Of a DNA stretch of 10,515 nucleotides, positions 1 to 6,978 are shown piece by piece. Under the pieces are notes generated by a model. The model made no database searches. It worked only from the letters and a program-made list of their open reading frames with translations, and had not been told where the DNA came from. Source of the DNA: Pseudomonadota bacterium (GTDB lineage Bacteria; Pseudomonadota; Alphaproteobacteria; Rhizobiales; Rhizobiaceae); NCBI GenBank assembly GCA_023433855.1, contig JAEYTV010000223.1, forward strand, positions 1 through 10,515, read 5' to 3'. How positions within the stretch are numbered: position 1 is the stretch's first letter; each line of letters begins with the position of its first letter. Both the position numbers and the translations under genes were made by a program.

Positions 1-1
1 C

Positions 2-475
2 TGCGAGATCATGCCGCGGTCGTTCCGGACGGTGTGCGAGCCATTGGAAGAAAAGCGCCGCCCGCTGACGTCATGGCACGGCCGCATCAGCCTGCAGCAT
101 ACTGTTGCAGAAGCGCTTGTGCTGGGACGTTTTGACAAGAACGCCTATGCCGAAGAAAACCTGCGCAATCCCGCGATAAATGCGTTGACGGATAAGGTCG
201 TCCACATCGCAGACCCGGTTGCTGCCGGTGACATTTCTCGTTCCCGCGGTGTCGTTACAATCGTCTTCAACGATGGCAGGGAATTCACCCACACCGTCAC
301 CGATATGCTCGGGACCAGCACCAACCCGGCTGGCGGGGATGTTTATGTGGAGAAGTTCCGGAATAATGTCGACGGTGTCATTGCGCCTGCACTCTCCGAT
401 CGCCTGATCGACGGGCTGCTCGATCTGGAGCATTGCACGGACATCGAAGCGCTGCTTGGCCCTCTGCGACGTTAG
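2..475 (+). CDS. MmgE/PrpD family protein, C-terminal part (5' end outside window)
   Basis: The reading frame is open from base 2, so this is the last ~157 residues of a protein whose family is usually about 450 residues. Similarity to the MmgE/PrpD family (2-methylcitrate dehydratase, cis-aconitate decarboxylase and relatives) is recognised from the C-terminal lid-domain pattern: a Cys-Glu-Pro then KRRP segment, the SWHGRISLQHTVAEAL stretch, and a later acidic stretch running from a Thr-Val-Thr-Asp-Met-Leu-Gly-Thr segment. Members act on cytosolic tri- or dicarboxylates by dehydration or decarboxylation. The true substrate cannot be told from this fragment. The gene converges on tctBA, a tricarboxylate-type transporter, so a shared organic-acid theme is plausible but inferred. 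An ATG at 11 lies in frame, but conserved sequence begins at once, so it is probably internal. A strong terminator follows 24 bases after the stop. Confidence 0.85.
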   Translation, partial: CEIMPRSFRTVCEPLEEKRRPLTSWHGRISLQHTVAEALVLGRFDKNAYAEENLRNPAINALTDKVVHIADPVAAGDISRSRGVVTIVFNDGREFTHTVTDMLGTSTNPAGGDVYVEKFRNNVDGVIAPALSDRLIDGLLDLEHCTDIEALLGPLRR

Positions 476-498
476 AGAATTCACTCCAGTTCGTTGGT

Positions 499-527
499 AA
501 AAGGGAGCCGTTCATCGGCTCCCTTTT
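499..527. terminator. Bidirectional intrinsic terminator
   Basis: Perfect 12-bp inverted repeat: AAAAGGGAGCCG at 499-510 and CGGCTCCCTTTT at 516-527, with a 5-base loop (TTCAT). The A-tract on one side and T-tract on the other let it end transcription from both directions. It sits between the convergent MmgE/PrpD-family gene and tctA, where a shared terminator is expected. Confidence 0.88.
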
Positions 528-529
528 CT

Positions 530-571
530 GTCAGCGGTCAGCGGTCAGCTGTCAGCTGTCAGCCGTCAGTC
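530..571. repeat. Six-copy heptanucleotide tandem repeat (GTCAGCN)
   Basis: Six consecutive 7-base units read GTCAGCG, GTCAGCG, GTCAGCT, GTCAGCT, GTCAGCC, GTCAGTC. The array starts 3 bases after the terminator and runs over the tctA stop codon (566-568) into its last codon. The variable seventh base changes in pairs (G,G,T,T,C,C), as expected if units were duplicated locally. It could arise by replication slippage; no function is shown. Confidence 0.85.
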
Positions 572-2065
572 ATCCGTCGCCTCGGCACGACCCTGGCGAA
601 TGAACGACGTGGTGGCGAGCAAGACGACCCCGACGCCAAGTAGCACAAAGACGAGGCTGATCGGGCGGTCGACAAACACCGTGACATTGCCGCGCGAGAT
701 CGACATCGCCCGCCGGAAATTCTCATCGAACATCGGCCCCAGGATAAAGCCAAGGATGAACAGCGCAGGGCTTAGTCCGGCCGCCTTGAGCAGATACCCG
801 AGCGCACCGAAGAAGACGAGCGTGTACACCTGGAACGGCGAAGAGCCCATGGTGAAGACCCCGACGCAGGCGAAGGCGAGTACAAAGACATAGAGCCAGT
901 GATATGGCACCTTCAACAGCTTAACCCAAAGCCCGATCAACGGCAGGTTCAGAACGACGAGAAAGAAGTTGCCGATCCACATCGAGGCGATCAGGCCCCA
1001 GAACAGCGGCGCGTGCTCCGTCATCATTCGCGGACCGGGCTGGACACCATGGATCATGAAGGCGCCCAGCATCAGCGCCATCACCGGACTGCCGGGGATG
1101 CCGAGCAGGAGGGTCGGAATGAAGCCGGTTTGGGAGGCGGCGTTGTTGGCCGACTCCGGTGCCGCGACGCCTTCGATGGCGCCTTCGCCGAAGCGTTCGG
1201 GGTGCTTCGCGAGATTCTTTTCCACCATGTAGGCGGAGAAGGAACTCATCGCCATACCGGCGCCTGGCAGTACGCCCAGAACCGCACCGACGCCTGTGCC
1301 GCGCAACACTGCGGGCCATGAACGCCGGAAGTCGTCCCGGGTTGGCCAAAGGCTTCCGATCTTGCTGGTGCTGGCACCGGTCTGGTCGCCACCCGCAGCG
1401 TTGCTGATGATTTCCGCAATGGCGAAGAGTCCGACGGCGAGAACGGCAAAGTCGATCCCGTCGCGCAGTTCGGCGACGCCGAAGGTGAAGCGGAAGGTGC
1501 CGGTCATCACGTCCGAGCCCGCAAGGCCAAAGATCACGCCAAGCAGCGCCACGCCGACGCCCTTGATAACGCCACCACGGGTCATGGCCGCGACCATCAG
1601 CAGTGCGGCAACGACGAGAGCTGCATATTCTGCTGCGCCGAAACGCATCGCAATCGCAGCAAGCGGCGGACCAGCGAGCGCGATCAGGAGCGTTCCGACT
1701 GTGCCTGCAAAGAACGATCCCAGGGCGGCCACCGCAAGTGCCGCACCAGCCCTTCCGCGTTTTGCCATTTGATGGCCATCGATGCAGGTCACGGCGGACG
1801 ATGCTTCACCCGGCAAGTTGACGAGGATCGAGGTGGTCGAGCCGCCATAGGCCGCCCCGTAGTAAATACCAGCAAGGAGGATGATGGAGGCTTCGGGAGG
1901 CAGGCCAAAACTCAGCGGCAGAAGCAGCGCGATGGTGATGATCGGGCCGACGCCCGGGAGAACGCCGATGGCGGTTCCAAGTGTGACACCCATCAGGCAA
2001 TAGACGAGATTGACCGGATTGAGTGCGACCTCCATGCCGAGCGCGAGAAGCGAGAAAAGCTCCAT
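566..2065 (-). CDS. tctA: Tripartite tricarboxylate transporter, large permease subunit TctA
   Basis: 499 residues, the usual length of TctA, the large membrane subunit (about 12 helices) of the tripartite tricarboxylate transporter. This is a secondary transporter fed by a periplasmic binding protein (TctC) and driven by an ion gradient. The family hallmark GxxPGxGP is seen as GVLPGVGP at residues 34-41 and echoed near residue 265 as GVLPGAG. The YYGAAYGGSTTSILVNLPGE stretch and the later PESANNAASQTGFIPTLLLG stretch are also classic. Start: the ATG at 2065-2063 lies one base after the tctB stop and is preceded by GGAGGG (2081-2076) inside the end of tctB, so the two are translated from one message. 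The stop codon lies within a heptad repeat. Substrate unknown; members of the family carry citrate, other di- and tricarboxylates or aromatic acids. Confidence 0.95.
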   Translation of the reverse strand: MELFSLLALGMEVALNPVNLVYCLMGVTLGTAIGVLPGVGPIITIALLLPLSFGLPPEASIILLAGIYYGAAYGGSTTSILVNLPGEASSAVTCIDGHQMAKRGRAGAALAVAALGSFFAGTVGTLLIALAGPPLAAIAMRFGAAEYAALVVAALLMVAAMTRGGVIKGVGVALLGVIFGLAGSDVMTGTFRFTFGVAELRDGIDFAVLAVGLFAIAEIISNAAGGDQTGASTSKIGSLWPTRDDFRRSWPAVLRGTGVGAVLGVLPGAGMAMSSFSAYMVEKNLAKHPERFGEGAIEGVAAPESANNAASQTGFIPTLLLGIPGSPVMALMLGAFMIHGVQPGPRMMTEHAPLFWGLIASMWIGNFFLVVLNLPLIGLWVKLLKVPYHWLYVFVLAFACVGVFTMGSSPFQVYTLVFFGALGYLLKAAGLSPALFILGFILGPMFDENFRRAMSISRGNVTVFVDRPISLVFVLLGVGVVLLATTSFIRQGRAEATDD

Positions 2066-2066
2066 G

Positions 2067-2531
2067 TCAGAAAAGCCCTCCGGGGAAGAGACGAAGAGGC
2101 AGCCCGAGCCCGTACTTGAAGATGGCGATGATCAGGAGGATGACGCCAACCAGTGCGGCGAAGATCTCCCAGCGCTGGCCCCCTTTTTGCGCGAACCAGG
2201 CGATGACGATCAGCGCGGTGAGAGCCGGGATGAGTCCGGCCGGCAGGATCAATGCGGCAAAGGCAAGGACGGCAAGAAGGATGAGGATAAGCGGGCGCAC
2301 TTCGTTCCGGGCGAAAGCTGGTGCGAAGATGCCGTCGGCGCGGGCAGTCCGTAGCGCATTGATAGCTTGAGCAATGCCCAGCAGCGAAAGAGCGCCGCCA
2401 ACCAAAACCGGCATCGCGCCGCTACCCATCTGCGACATGGTGCCGAAGCCGTAGCCCCATCCCAACACGAGAGAGGCGAGCCCAAAGACGATGAAAATGG
2501 CAGCAGCCAGCATTTCCGAACCGACGGTCAT
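2067..2531 (-). CDS. tctB: Tripartite tricarboxylate transporter, small permease subunit TctB
   Basis: 154 residues, with four hydrophobic segments: near the N-terminus (AAAIFIVFGLASLVLGWGYG), around the glycine-rich PVLVGGALSLLG, the leucine-rich middle (LILILLAVLAFAAL), and the C-terminal part (IFAALVGVILLIIAIFKYG). Size, topology and position directly before tctA identify it as the poorly conserved small subunit. The ATG at 2531-2529 has GGAGGAC (2543-2537) upstream and overlaps the stop of a 10-codon reading frame as ATGA. In many such operons tctC comes just before tctB; here no binding-protein gene is present within the window, so the binding protein must be encoded elsewhere or be missing. 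Confidence 0.92.
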   Translation of the reverse strand: MTVGSEMLAAAIFIVFGLASLVLGWGYGFGTMSQMGSGAMPVLVGGALSLLGIAQAINALRTARADGIFAPAFARNEVRPLILILLAVLAFAALILPAGLIPALTALIVIAWFAQKGGQRWEIFAALVGVILLIIAIFKYGLGLPLRLFPGGLF

Positions 2532-2560
2532 GCACCGTCCTCCGTGCTCTCGATGATCAT
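2528..2560 (-). CDS. Putative 10-residue leader or coupling peptide upstream of tctB
   Basis: An ATG at 2560-2558 opens a frame of ten codons (MIIESTEDGA) whose TGA shares bases with the tctB ATG in an ATGA overlap. It has the best ribosome-binding site on this operon, AAGGGAGG at 2575-2568, seven bases from the ATG. The ATG lies inside a perfect 12-base palindrome, TGATCATGATCA (2554-2565). What is seen is a well-initiated tiny frame coupled to tctB. Whether it is a real leader peptide, a device to deliver ribosomes to tctB, or the scar of a lost upstream gene cannot be told. The composition (three acidic residues, no run of one amino acid) does not suggest a classical attenuator peptide. 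Confidence 0.4.
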   Translation of the reverse strand: MIIESTEDGA

Positions 2561-2575
2561 GATCAAACCTCCCTT

Positions 2576-2940
2576 ATGTTGCTGCAGTGGTGGCTCTTTT
2601 GTACACAGGGGTCAAATATGCCGATGTGATCGCTTTTCTGCGTTCCGCACAGCGGAATCGAGCGCTAGCCGGATCATTCGCGGCAAGACGGTGTCGGCGG
2701 ACTGCATTCGACGCGGCTGAACCCGGGTCCGAACCGCATCCAGTCACCGCATTGGCGATGAAGATCTCCCCTAAGGAGCTTGCGCCGCCATCTCGCCGAA
2801 CGTGCCCGCGTCTCAAGAAGCCACAACCCGTCCCGGTGAATATGGTGGACGATCGATACTGGAATGTGGACGGCAGGCTATCGATGCGCCTCAGCCTTGC
2901 TGTTACGCATGCTCTGGTCATTTGATGAAGGGATCACGAG
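2576..2940. other. Intergenic region between divergent tctBA and the ABM gene; no convincing gene
   Basis: About 365 bases without a supportable coding region. Two overlapping frames of about 112-115 residues, one per strand, resemble no family and lack a good ribosome-binding site. The region must hold the promoters for tctBA (-) and the ABM gene (+), yet I see no clear -35/-10 pair on either strand. A perfect TTCCGC-ACA-GCGGAA palindrome lies at 2643-2657. The sequence TTGTACACAGGGGTCAA (2599-2615) contains a short TGTACA palindrome of unclear meaning. AAGGGA (2928-2933) serves the ABM start. Confidence 0.6.
2643..2657. promoter_or_regulatory. Candidate operator palindrome upstream of tctBA
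   Basis: Perfect inverted repeat TTCCGC (2643-2648), spacer ACA, GCGGAA (2652-2657). It lies 83 bases upstream of the micro-frame ATG and 112 upstream of tctB, in the divergent intergenic region. Palindromes of this type and spacing resemble sites bound by IclR-family regulators of organic-acid and aromatic catabolism. That assignment is inference, and no regulator gene of that family lies in the window. Confidence 0.4.
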
Positions 2941-3342
2941 ATGAAGCGTCGAGACGCCTTTCTAACCCTGGGAACAGCAGCTGTTGCAACCATGGTTGGA
3001 ACAAGCTTTGCAAATACCGGCGCGCGGCAGGCGGCGAGTTCGATCGCCCACGGGTTTCACGCAAGGATGAAGGCCAAGGCGAACCTGGGTGATGCGCTGG
3101 TCGCCCTTTTGTTCGAAGCCCCGGCGTTTGAACATCCTGACTGCAAGGTCTTCCTCATTGGGCGTTCTCAGAGCGATCCGGGTGTGGTGTTCGTCACCGA
3201 GGGCTGGGTGGACGACGCATCGCATGCCCGTTTTTCCGCCACCGAGGAGGCGATGTCCTATACCGCTCGGTTCGGTTCCGTGGTCGCCGAGTGGACCAGC
3301 TCTGATGAAATACCGCTGGGCGGAAAGGCCCTACTCACCTGA
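2941..3342 (+). CDS. Exported antibiotic biosynthesis monooxygenase (ABM) domain protein, putative quinol monooxygenase-like
   Basis: 133 residues. Residues 1-24 look like a signal peptide: KRRDAF charged N-region, a hydrophobic Ala/Gly/Thr core, and a likely cut after SFA (24/25). The twin arginine followed by Phe-Leu resembles a Tat signal but is not canonical. The rest, about 90 residues, fits the ABM ferredoxin-like fold: an N-terminal AKANLGDALVALLFE helix region, and a C-terminal VVFVTEGWVDDASHARFSAT strand-helix pattern, where the Glu-Gly-Trp position is typical. Many ABM-fold proteins act on quinols or have no known reaction, so a specific activity is not claimed. The start is supported by AAGGGA at 2928-2933. 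An AraC-type gene follows on the same strand and may control it. Export is unusual, since most members are cytosolic. Confidence 0.78.
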   Translation: MKRRDAFLTLGTAAVATMVGTSFANTGARQAASSIAHGFHARMKAKANLGDALVALLFEAPAFEHPDCKVFLIGRSQSDPGVVFVTEGWVDDASHARFSATEEAMSYTARFGSVVAEWTSSDEIPLGGKALLT

Positions 3343-3391
3343 GAGTGCAGCCCCGACGATCGCCGGGTCTCGGCTGCTTTGCTGGCTGCCG

Positions 3392-3416
3392 GGACTCTTC
3401 TGTCCTTGAAGAGTCC
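3392..3416 (+). terminator. Possible hairpin terminator or regulatory stem-loop after the ABM gene
   Basis: Perfect 9-base arms GGACTCTTC (3392-3400) and GAAGAGTCC (3408-3416) with a 7-base loop. No T-tract follows, so it is not a standard intrinsic terminator; it could instead be an operator or RNA element in the 161-base gap before the AraC gene. A weaker pair, GCAGCC (3347-3352) and GGCTGC followed by TTT (3372-3380), lies just upstream. Confidence 0.35.
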
Positions 3417-3503
3417 GATCAGCCCCAACCATGGCGTTGTGGCTGGACAGAAGGGCGGGACTGGAGAAAATCAGCAAGCTTGAATCAATGTTGGATTTTT
3501 TCA

Positions 3504-4418
3504 ATGGATCCTCTCAGTGATGTCATCGCGCTGCTTCGGCCAAGTACTGCCGTATCCAAGCCCGTTACCGGGCGAGGGGTCTGGGGGGTGCGCTATGCCG
3601 CCCATGATGCGCCCGGGTTCACCATCATCCTGAAAGGGGAGTGCTGGTTCACCTTCGATGGTCATGAGCCTTTAAAGGTGGGGCAGGGCGATTTTCTTCT
3701 GCTGCCGTCCACCCCTGCGTTCACCTTCAGCAGCCAGCGAGATGTGGAGTGCAAACCCGGTGATCCGCGTCGATCGCCGGTTCGCCACGGCGATCAGGAA
3801 GGAGATACAGACTTCGAGTCTCTGGGAGGAACCTTTCAGATAGAGCAGGCGAACGCACCGCTGCTCCTCGCTCTCCTCCCTCGCATTCTCCACATCCCCG
3901 CGTCCGAAGGGCGGACGGGGAAGCTTAACAGGATGATCGAGCTCATCATGGAGGAATGTCACGGTTGCGAGCCAGGCAAGGACATGATGCTGCAGCGCAT
4001 GCTTGAAGTGCTGCTTATCGAGGCCTTGCGTGGTCGCGAGTTTTCGGCCGGCGGTGCGAGGGCAGGTCTGATCCGCGGCATGCGCGATCCGGCGCTTGCC
4101 CGTGCCCTCCAGGCAATGCATTCGAACGTGCGGACACACTGGACTGTCGCTGGCCTGGCAAAGATCGCCGGGATGTCGCGATCTGCTTTCGCCGCCCGCT
4201 TCAGCGAGGTTCTCGGATGTGGGCCGATCGAATATCTAACGCGATGGCGCATGGCCTTGGCAAAGGATGCGTTGATGCGCGGCGCCAAGACCCTTGATGG
4301 GATTGCCGACGAGATCGGCTACGAGTCAGCCAGTGCATTCAGTACAGCCTTCCGCAAACGGTTGGGCTGTTCGCCAGGCAAGTTTGCCCGGAACGGCGGC
4401 ATCCCTCGGGCCGCCTGA
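3504..4418 (+). CDS. AraC-family transcriptional regulator with N-terminal cupin domain
   Basis: 304 residues from the ATG at 3504. Residues ~20-85 form a cupin-like ligand pocket of the AraC Cupin_6 type (PGFTIILKGECWFTFDG, then QGDFLLLPSTPAFTF). About the last 100 residues are the two-helix-turn-helix AraC domain: WTVAGLAKIAGMSRSAFAARF (first HTH) and a second motif DGIADEIGYESASAFSTAFRK, ending in the usual GCSPGKFAR. The frame stays open upstream to 3345, but those 53 residues are Cys/Trp/Arg-rich and unlike the family, so 3504 is preferred even though its ribosome site is poor. The gene follows the ABM gene by 161 bases on the same strand. Regulators of this type often control an adjacent oxidoreductase-like gene, so control of the ABM gene and of itself is a reasonable inference. 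The effector is unknown. Confidence 0.9.
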   Translation: MDPLSDVIALLRPSTAVSKPVTGRGVWGVRYAAHDAPGFTIILKGECWFTFDGHEPLKVGQGDFLLLPSTPAFTFSSQRDVECKPGDPRRSPVRHGDQEGDTDFESLGGTFQIEQANAPLLLALLPRILHIPASEGRTGKLNRMIELIMEECHGCEPGKDMMLQRMLEVLLIEALRGREFSAGGARAGLIRGMRDPALARALQAMHSNVRTHWTVAGLAKIAGMSRSAFAARFSEVLGCGPIEYLTRWRMALAKDALMRGAKTLDGIADEIGYESASAFSTAFRKRLGCSPGKFARNGGIPRAA

Positions 4419-4517
4419 CCTGCCACGCCTACCCCGCTGCAGCGCCGCCAATGAGGCCGCGCGGCATCCATCTAAGGGATTAACTGCATCAAAAGCTTTT
4501 TGCCGCTAGATGGGGAA

Positions 4518-6239
4518 ATGACTTCGGTTTGTTTTCGACAACTACTGGCGACCGTTCTTCTTATGGTGACGCTGGTGCAACTCGGCACGGCTGCGGCAAG
4601 CGCCGCGGACGGCACAGAGGAGATTCGCAGTTCCTGCTGGGCGACCGGCAATATGTCGGAAGACGTGGTCGCAATAGCCCGGGAGGCGGAGCGCTGGTCA
4701 TGCGCCGGCCGTGAATACGCGATCGATGCCGAACGCGTGCTATTGCGTTTCGATATCAGCCCGGACGATACTCTTCCTCGATATCTTCTCTCGAGGCGCA
4801 GCGCACTCGACGCGGTCCATCTGCTTGCCATAGATGGAAACGGGGCCGTGGCGCAAACCTCCGTTCCCGCCGCCAGCTTGCGGAGCTCAATGGCTGGCGG
4901 ATACTTCAAAGCGTCCTTGCCGGAAGTGACCCAGGCGACCCGGCAAATCATCGCCGTTTTCGATCTGCCAAGCCACCGCATGACCCTGGAGCAGGCATAT
5001 CTGGCATCCGCAGACGCGAGCGGCGGCATCGCCGACACGCGATTTCTCATTTTTCTTTCAGCGCTCGCGGGCATGCTCGTCATGCCACTTATCTTCAATG
5101 CAGCATTCTACCGAGTCCTACGGGAGCCTTTTGTTCTCTGGCACTCAGCTCTTACGCTTTCGCTGCTGACGACGATCCTCCTTTCATCCGGACTGTCCGT
5201 CCTGCTTTTCGATGCGCCGGCGATGACCTTGAGCTGGATGACGACATTGACCTTCGGGATCACCACCGCGTCCGGAGCGATGTTCGCCTACAGCTTCATC
5301 GAGCCCGGATTGATGCATCCACGTCTGCGCCGCCTCCTACCCTATTGCGCAGCCTGGGCGATATTCCTGAGTGGCTTTCATGCGGCTTTCCCGTTTCTTG
5401 CGCGGCCGATACAATCGACCGCATACACGGCGGCCTTCGCGCCGGTCCTGATCGTCTTCACATGGTCCCTAATCGATGCAGTGGGGCGGGGAAGCCGCGC
5501 CGGGAGATTTCAGGCGGTCGGGTACGTGCCGCTGGTTGCGGTGGGCGCGATCCGCCTGGTGACCGGCGTCATTCCCTTGTTTGACAGCAACGACGCGATG
5601 CTTCTGTTCTATGTCGGTTGTCTGTGGGAGATGGTGTTCACGACACTTGGGGTGGCCGACCGTTTCCTGACGCTCAAACGGGAGCGAGATTGGGCACGAA
5701 ACGAGGCTGAGTTGCTTGAACGGATATCGGAGACAGACCCTTTGACGGGACTGTCCAACCGGCGGGCGGTCGAACGGCAGTTCGAGCAGCTTCGAGGCGA
5801 GGGCTTCCACACACTGGCTGTCATTGACCTCGACCATTTCAAAGAGATCAATGATCTAAAGGGTCATTCCGCTGGAGATGCTGTACTCAGGGCTGTTGCT
5901 ACTGCGCTCCGACCGTGCCCCAACGTTCGTGTTTACCGCCTCGGTGGCGAAGAGTTCATGCTTTTCTTGCGTGGCGACGATTCAGCCGCGCAGGCCGAAC
6001 GTCGCCGGCAATCGATCTCTGCAATCGTCGCCGAGACAGTGCCGTGTCTCGAATGGCAGGTGACTGCCAGCATGGGTGTGACGGATGTCTCTGGTGATGA
6101 AGGTTTCGACAAACCTTACGATCGCGCCGACAAGCTTCTGTACGAAGCGAAGAGGGCGGGGCGCAACCGAACGCGAAGCGGCATCCGGGCGATGCCAGCT
6201 CTGGACATGCCTGCGGGCGAGCGGGTCGTCACCGCATGA
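4518..6239 (+). CDS. Membrane-bound diguanylate cyclase with 7TMR-DISM-like sensor and GGDEF domain
   Basis: 573 residues from the ATG at 4518, which gives a clean signal peptide (LLATVLLMVTLVQLG, likely cut near ASA/AD, residues ~27-29). A periplasmic region of about 145 residues follows, then seven hydrophobic segments between residues ~175 and ~380, as in 7TMR-DISM receptors, then a short linker and a GGDEF domain. That domain has DPLTGLSNRR from residue 407, the metal-binding DLDHF at 437-441, and the active-site GGEEF at 476-480, so it should make cyclic di-GMP from GTP in the cytosol. The RxxD inhibitory motif expected nine residues before GGEEF is absent (the position reads CPNV). The ribosome site is weak (GGGG only two bases before the ATG). 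The frame is open to a TTG at 4500. Not obviously co-transcribed with the AraC gene 99 bases upstream. The ligand of the periplasmic part is unknown. Confidence 0.93.
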   Translation: MTSVCFRQLLATVLLMVTLVQLGTAAASAADGTEEIRSSCWATGNMSEDVVAIAREAERWSCAGREYAIDAERVLLRFDISPDDTLPRYLLSRRSALDAVHLLAIDGNGAVAQTSVPAASLRSSMAGGYFKASLPEVTQATRQIIAVFDLPSHRMTLEQAYLASADASGGIADTRFLIFLSALAGMLVMPLIFNAAFYRVLREPFVLWHSALTLSLLTTILLSSGLSVLLFDAPAMTLSWMTTLTFGITTASGAMFAYSFIEPGLMHPRLRRLLPYCAAWAIFLSGFHAAFPFLARPIQSTAYTAAFAPVLIVFTWSLIDAVGRGSRAGRFQAVGYVPLVAVGAIRLVTGVIPLFDSNDAMLLFYVGCLWEMVFTTLGVADRFLTLKRERDWARNEAELLERISETDPLTGLSNRRAVERQFEQLRGEGFHTLAVIDLDHFKEINDLKGHSAGDAVLRAVATALRPCPNVRVYRLGGEEFMLFLRGDDSAAQAERRRQSISAIVAETVPCLEWQVTASMGVTDVSGDEGFDKPYDRADKLLYEAKRAGRNRTRSGIRAMPALDMPAGERVVTA

Positions 6240-6261
6240 TCAGGGGTGCCGCCGCATCCAC

Positions 6262-6978
6262 TCAGCGTGAGGCAGGCAGGAGTAAAGCGGCAACTCCCTC
6301 CAGATCCCGCACTTCGGAATAGGGAAGCCATTCGGAGTTTCCCACTTCACCCCGTCGGTTCACCCAGATCCCGCGCAGATCAAGTTCATGACGGGCTTTC
6401 ATGTCGGTGTACATGCCCATCGCCACGTGAACCGTCTCGTCCGGTGTAGCCCCTATCATACGATAGCCGTAGTCGAAGAGCTGTCGCGACGGCTTGTAGG
6501 CCTGCGCTTGTTGCGCAGTAATGACATAGTCGAAGGGCACATTGATGCGTTCCACGGTTGGCGAAATCAGGTCATCGTCGGAGTTTGTGAAGATCGCGAG
6601 CTTATAACGTTCGCGCAGCCGAGCGAGGACAGGTGGGACATCGGGATGCGGTCCCATCCTCATGGGTGACGCCGCGATGCGCTCGATCTCCTTCTCCTCG
6701 GGCCTGAGGCCGTGTTCGTTGAACGCAGCAGCAAAGCCGATACGCAGGACATCCGTGTATGAGCGGTGCGGCTTCTCAGCTGTCAGCTTACGGCTTTGCG
6801 CGGAGAAGCTATCGAGGATCGCGGATGCCTTGGCAGTGGTGGTATCGTGCGCCCTCAGCGTCTCCGAGATCTCGCCCAGAAGCACTTCATGCCATTGGAC
6901 GAGTGTACCATAGCAGTCGAAGGTGATGACTTCCGGCAGAGGATCGAGTGTGAACGATGGTGAGTCTCTCTGGGGCAT
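6262..6978 (-). CDS. HAD-superfamily hydrolase, type II haloacid dehalogenase-like
   Basis: 238 residues, the usual size. HAD motif I is FDCYGTL with the nucleophile Asp21. The second Asp of phosphatases is replaced by Tyr23, which is the haloacid dehalogenase type II pattern (DxYGT). Motif II is FTNSDDD (Thr131-Asn132-Ser133). The motif III lysine is Lys162 in AYKPSRQ. Motif IV is HVAMGMYTDMKAR (184-196), followed by GIWVNRRG, typical of this subfamily. The helical cap lies between residues ~30 and ~110. Such enzymes hydrolyse 2-haloacids, but many members act on other small substrates, so the substrate is not assigned. The ATG at 6978 has AGGA at 6989-6986. The gene converges on the diguanylate cyclase with a 22-base gap and no clear terminator, and is divergent from the small gene at 7268. 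Confidence 0.9.
   Translation of the reverse strand: MPQRDSPSFTLDPLPEVITFDCYGTLVQWHEVLLGEISETLRAHDTTTAKASAILDSFSAQSRKLTAEKPHRSYTDVLRIGFAAAFNEHGLRPEEKEIERIAASPMRMGPHPDVPPVLARLRERYKLAIFTNSDDDLISPTVERINVPFDYVITAQQAQAYKPSRQLFDYGYRMIGATPDETVHVAMGMYTDMKARHELDLRGIWVNRRGEVGNSEWLPYSEVRDLEGVAALLLPASR

Noticed and set aside
899..1321. 140-residue + strand frame inside tctA
   Set aside because: It lies opposite a clear TctA coding region and is rich in His, Arg and Gln, typical of an antisense shadow.
2574..2925. Overlapping frames of about 112-115 residues on both strands between tctB and the ABM gene
   Set aside because: Neither resembles a known family, both lack good ribosome sites, and they are rich in Arg, Ser and Pro as expected of chance frames in GC-rich DNA.
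3345..3503. In-frame N-terminal extension of the AraC regulator
   Set aside because: The extra 53 residues are Cys-, Trp- and Arg-rich, span a perfect stem-loop, and do not fit the family's N-terminus.
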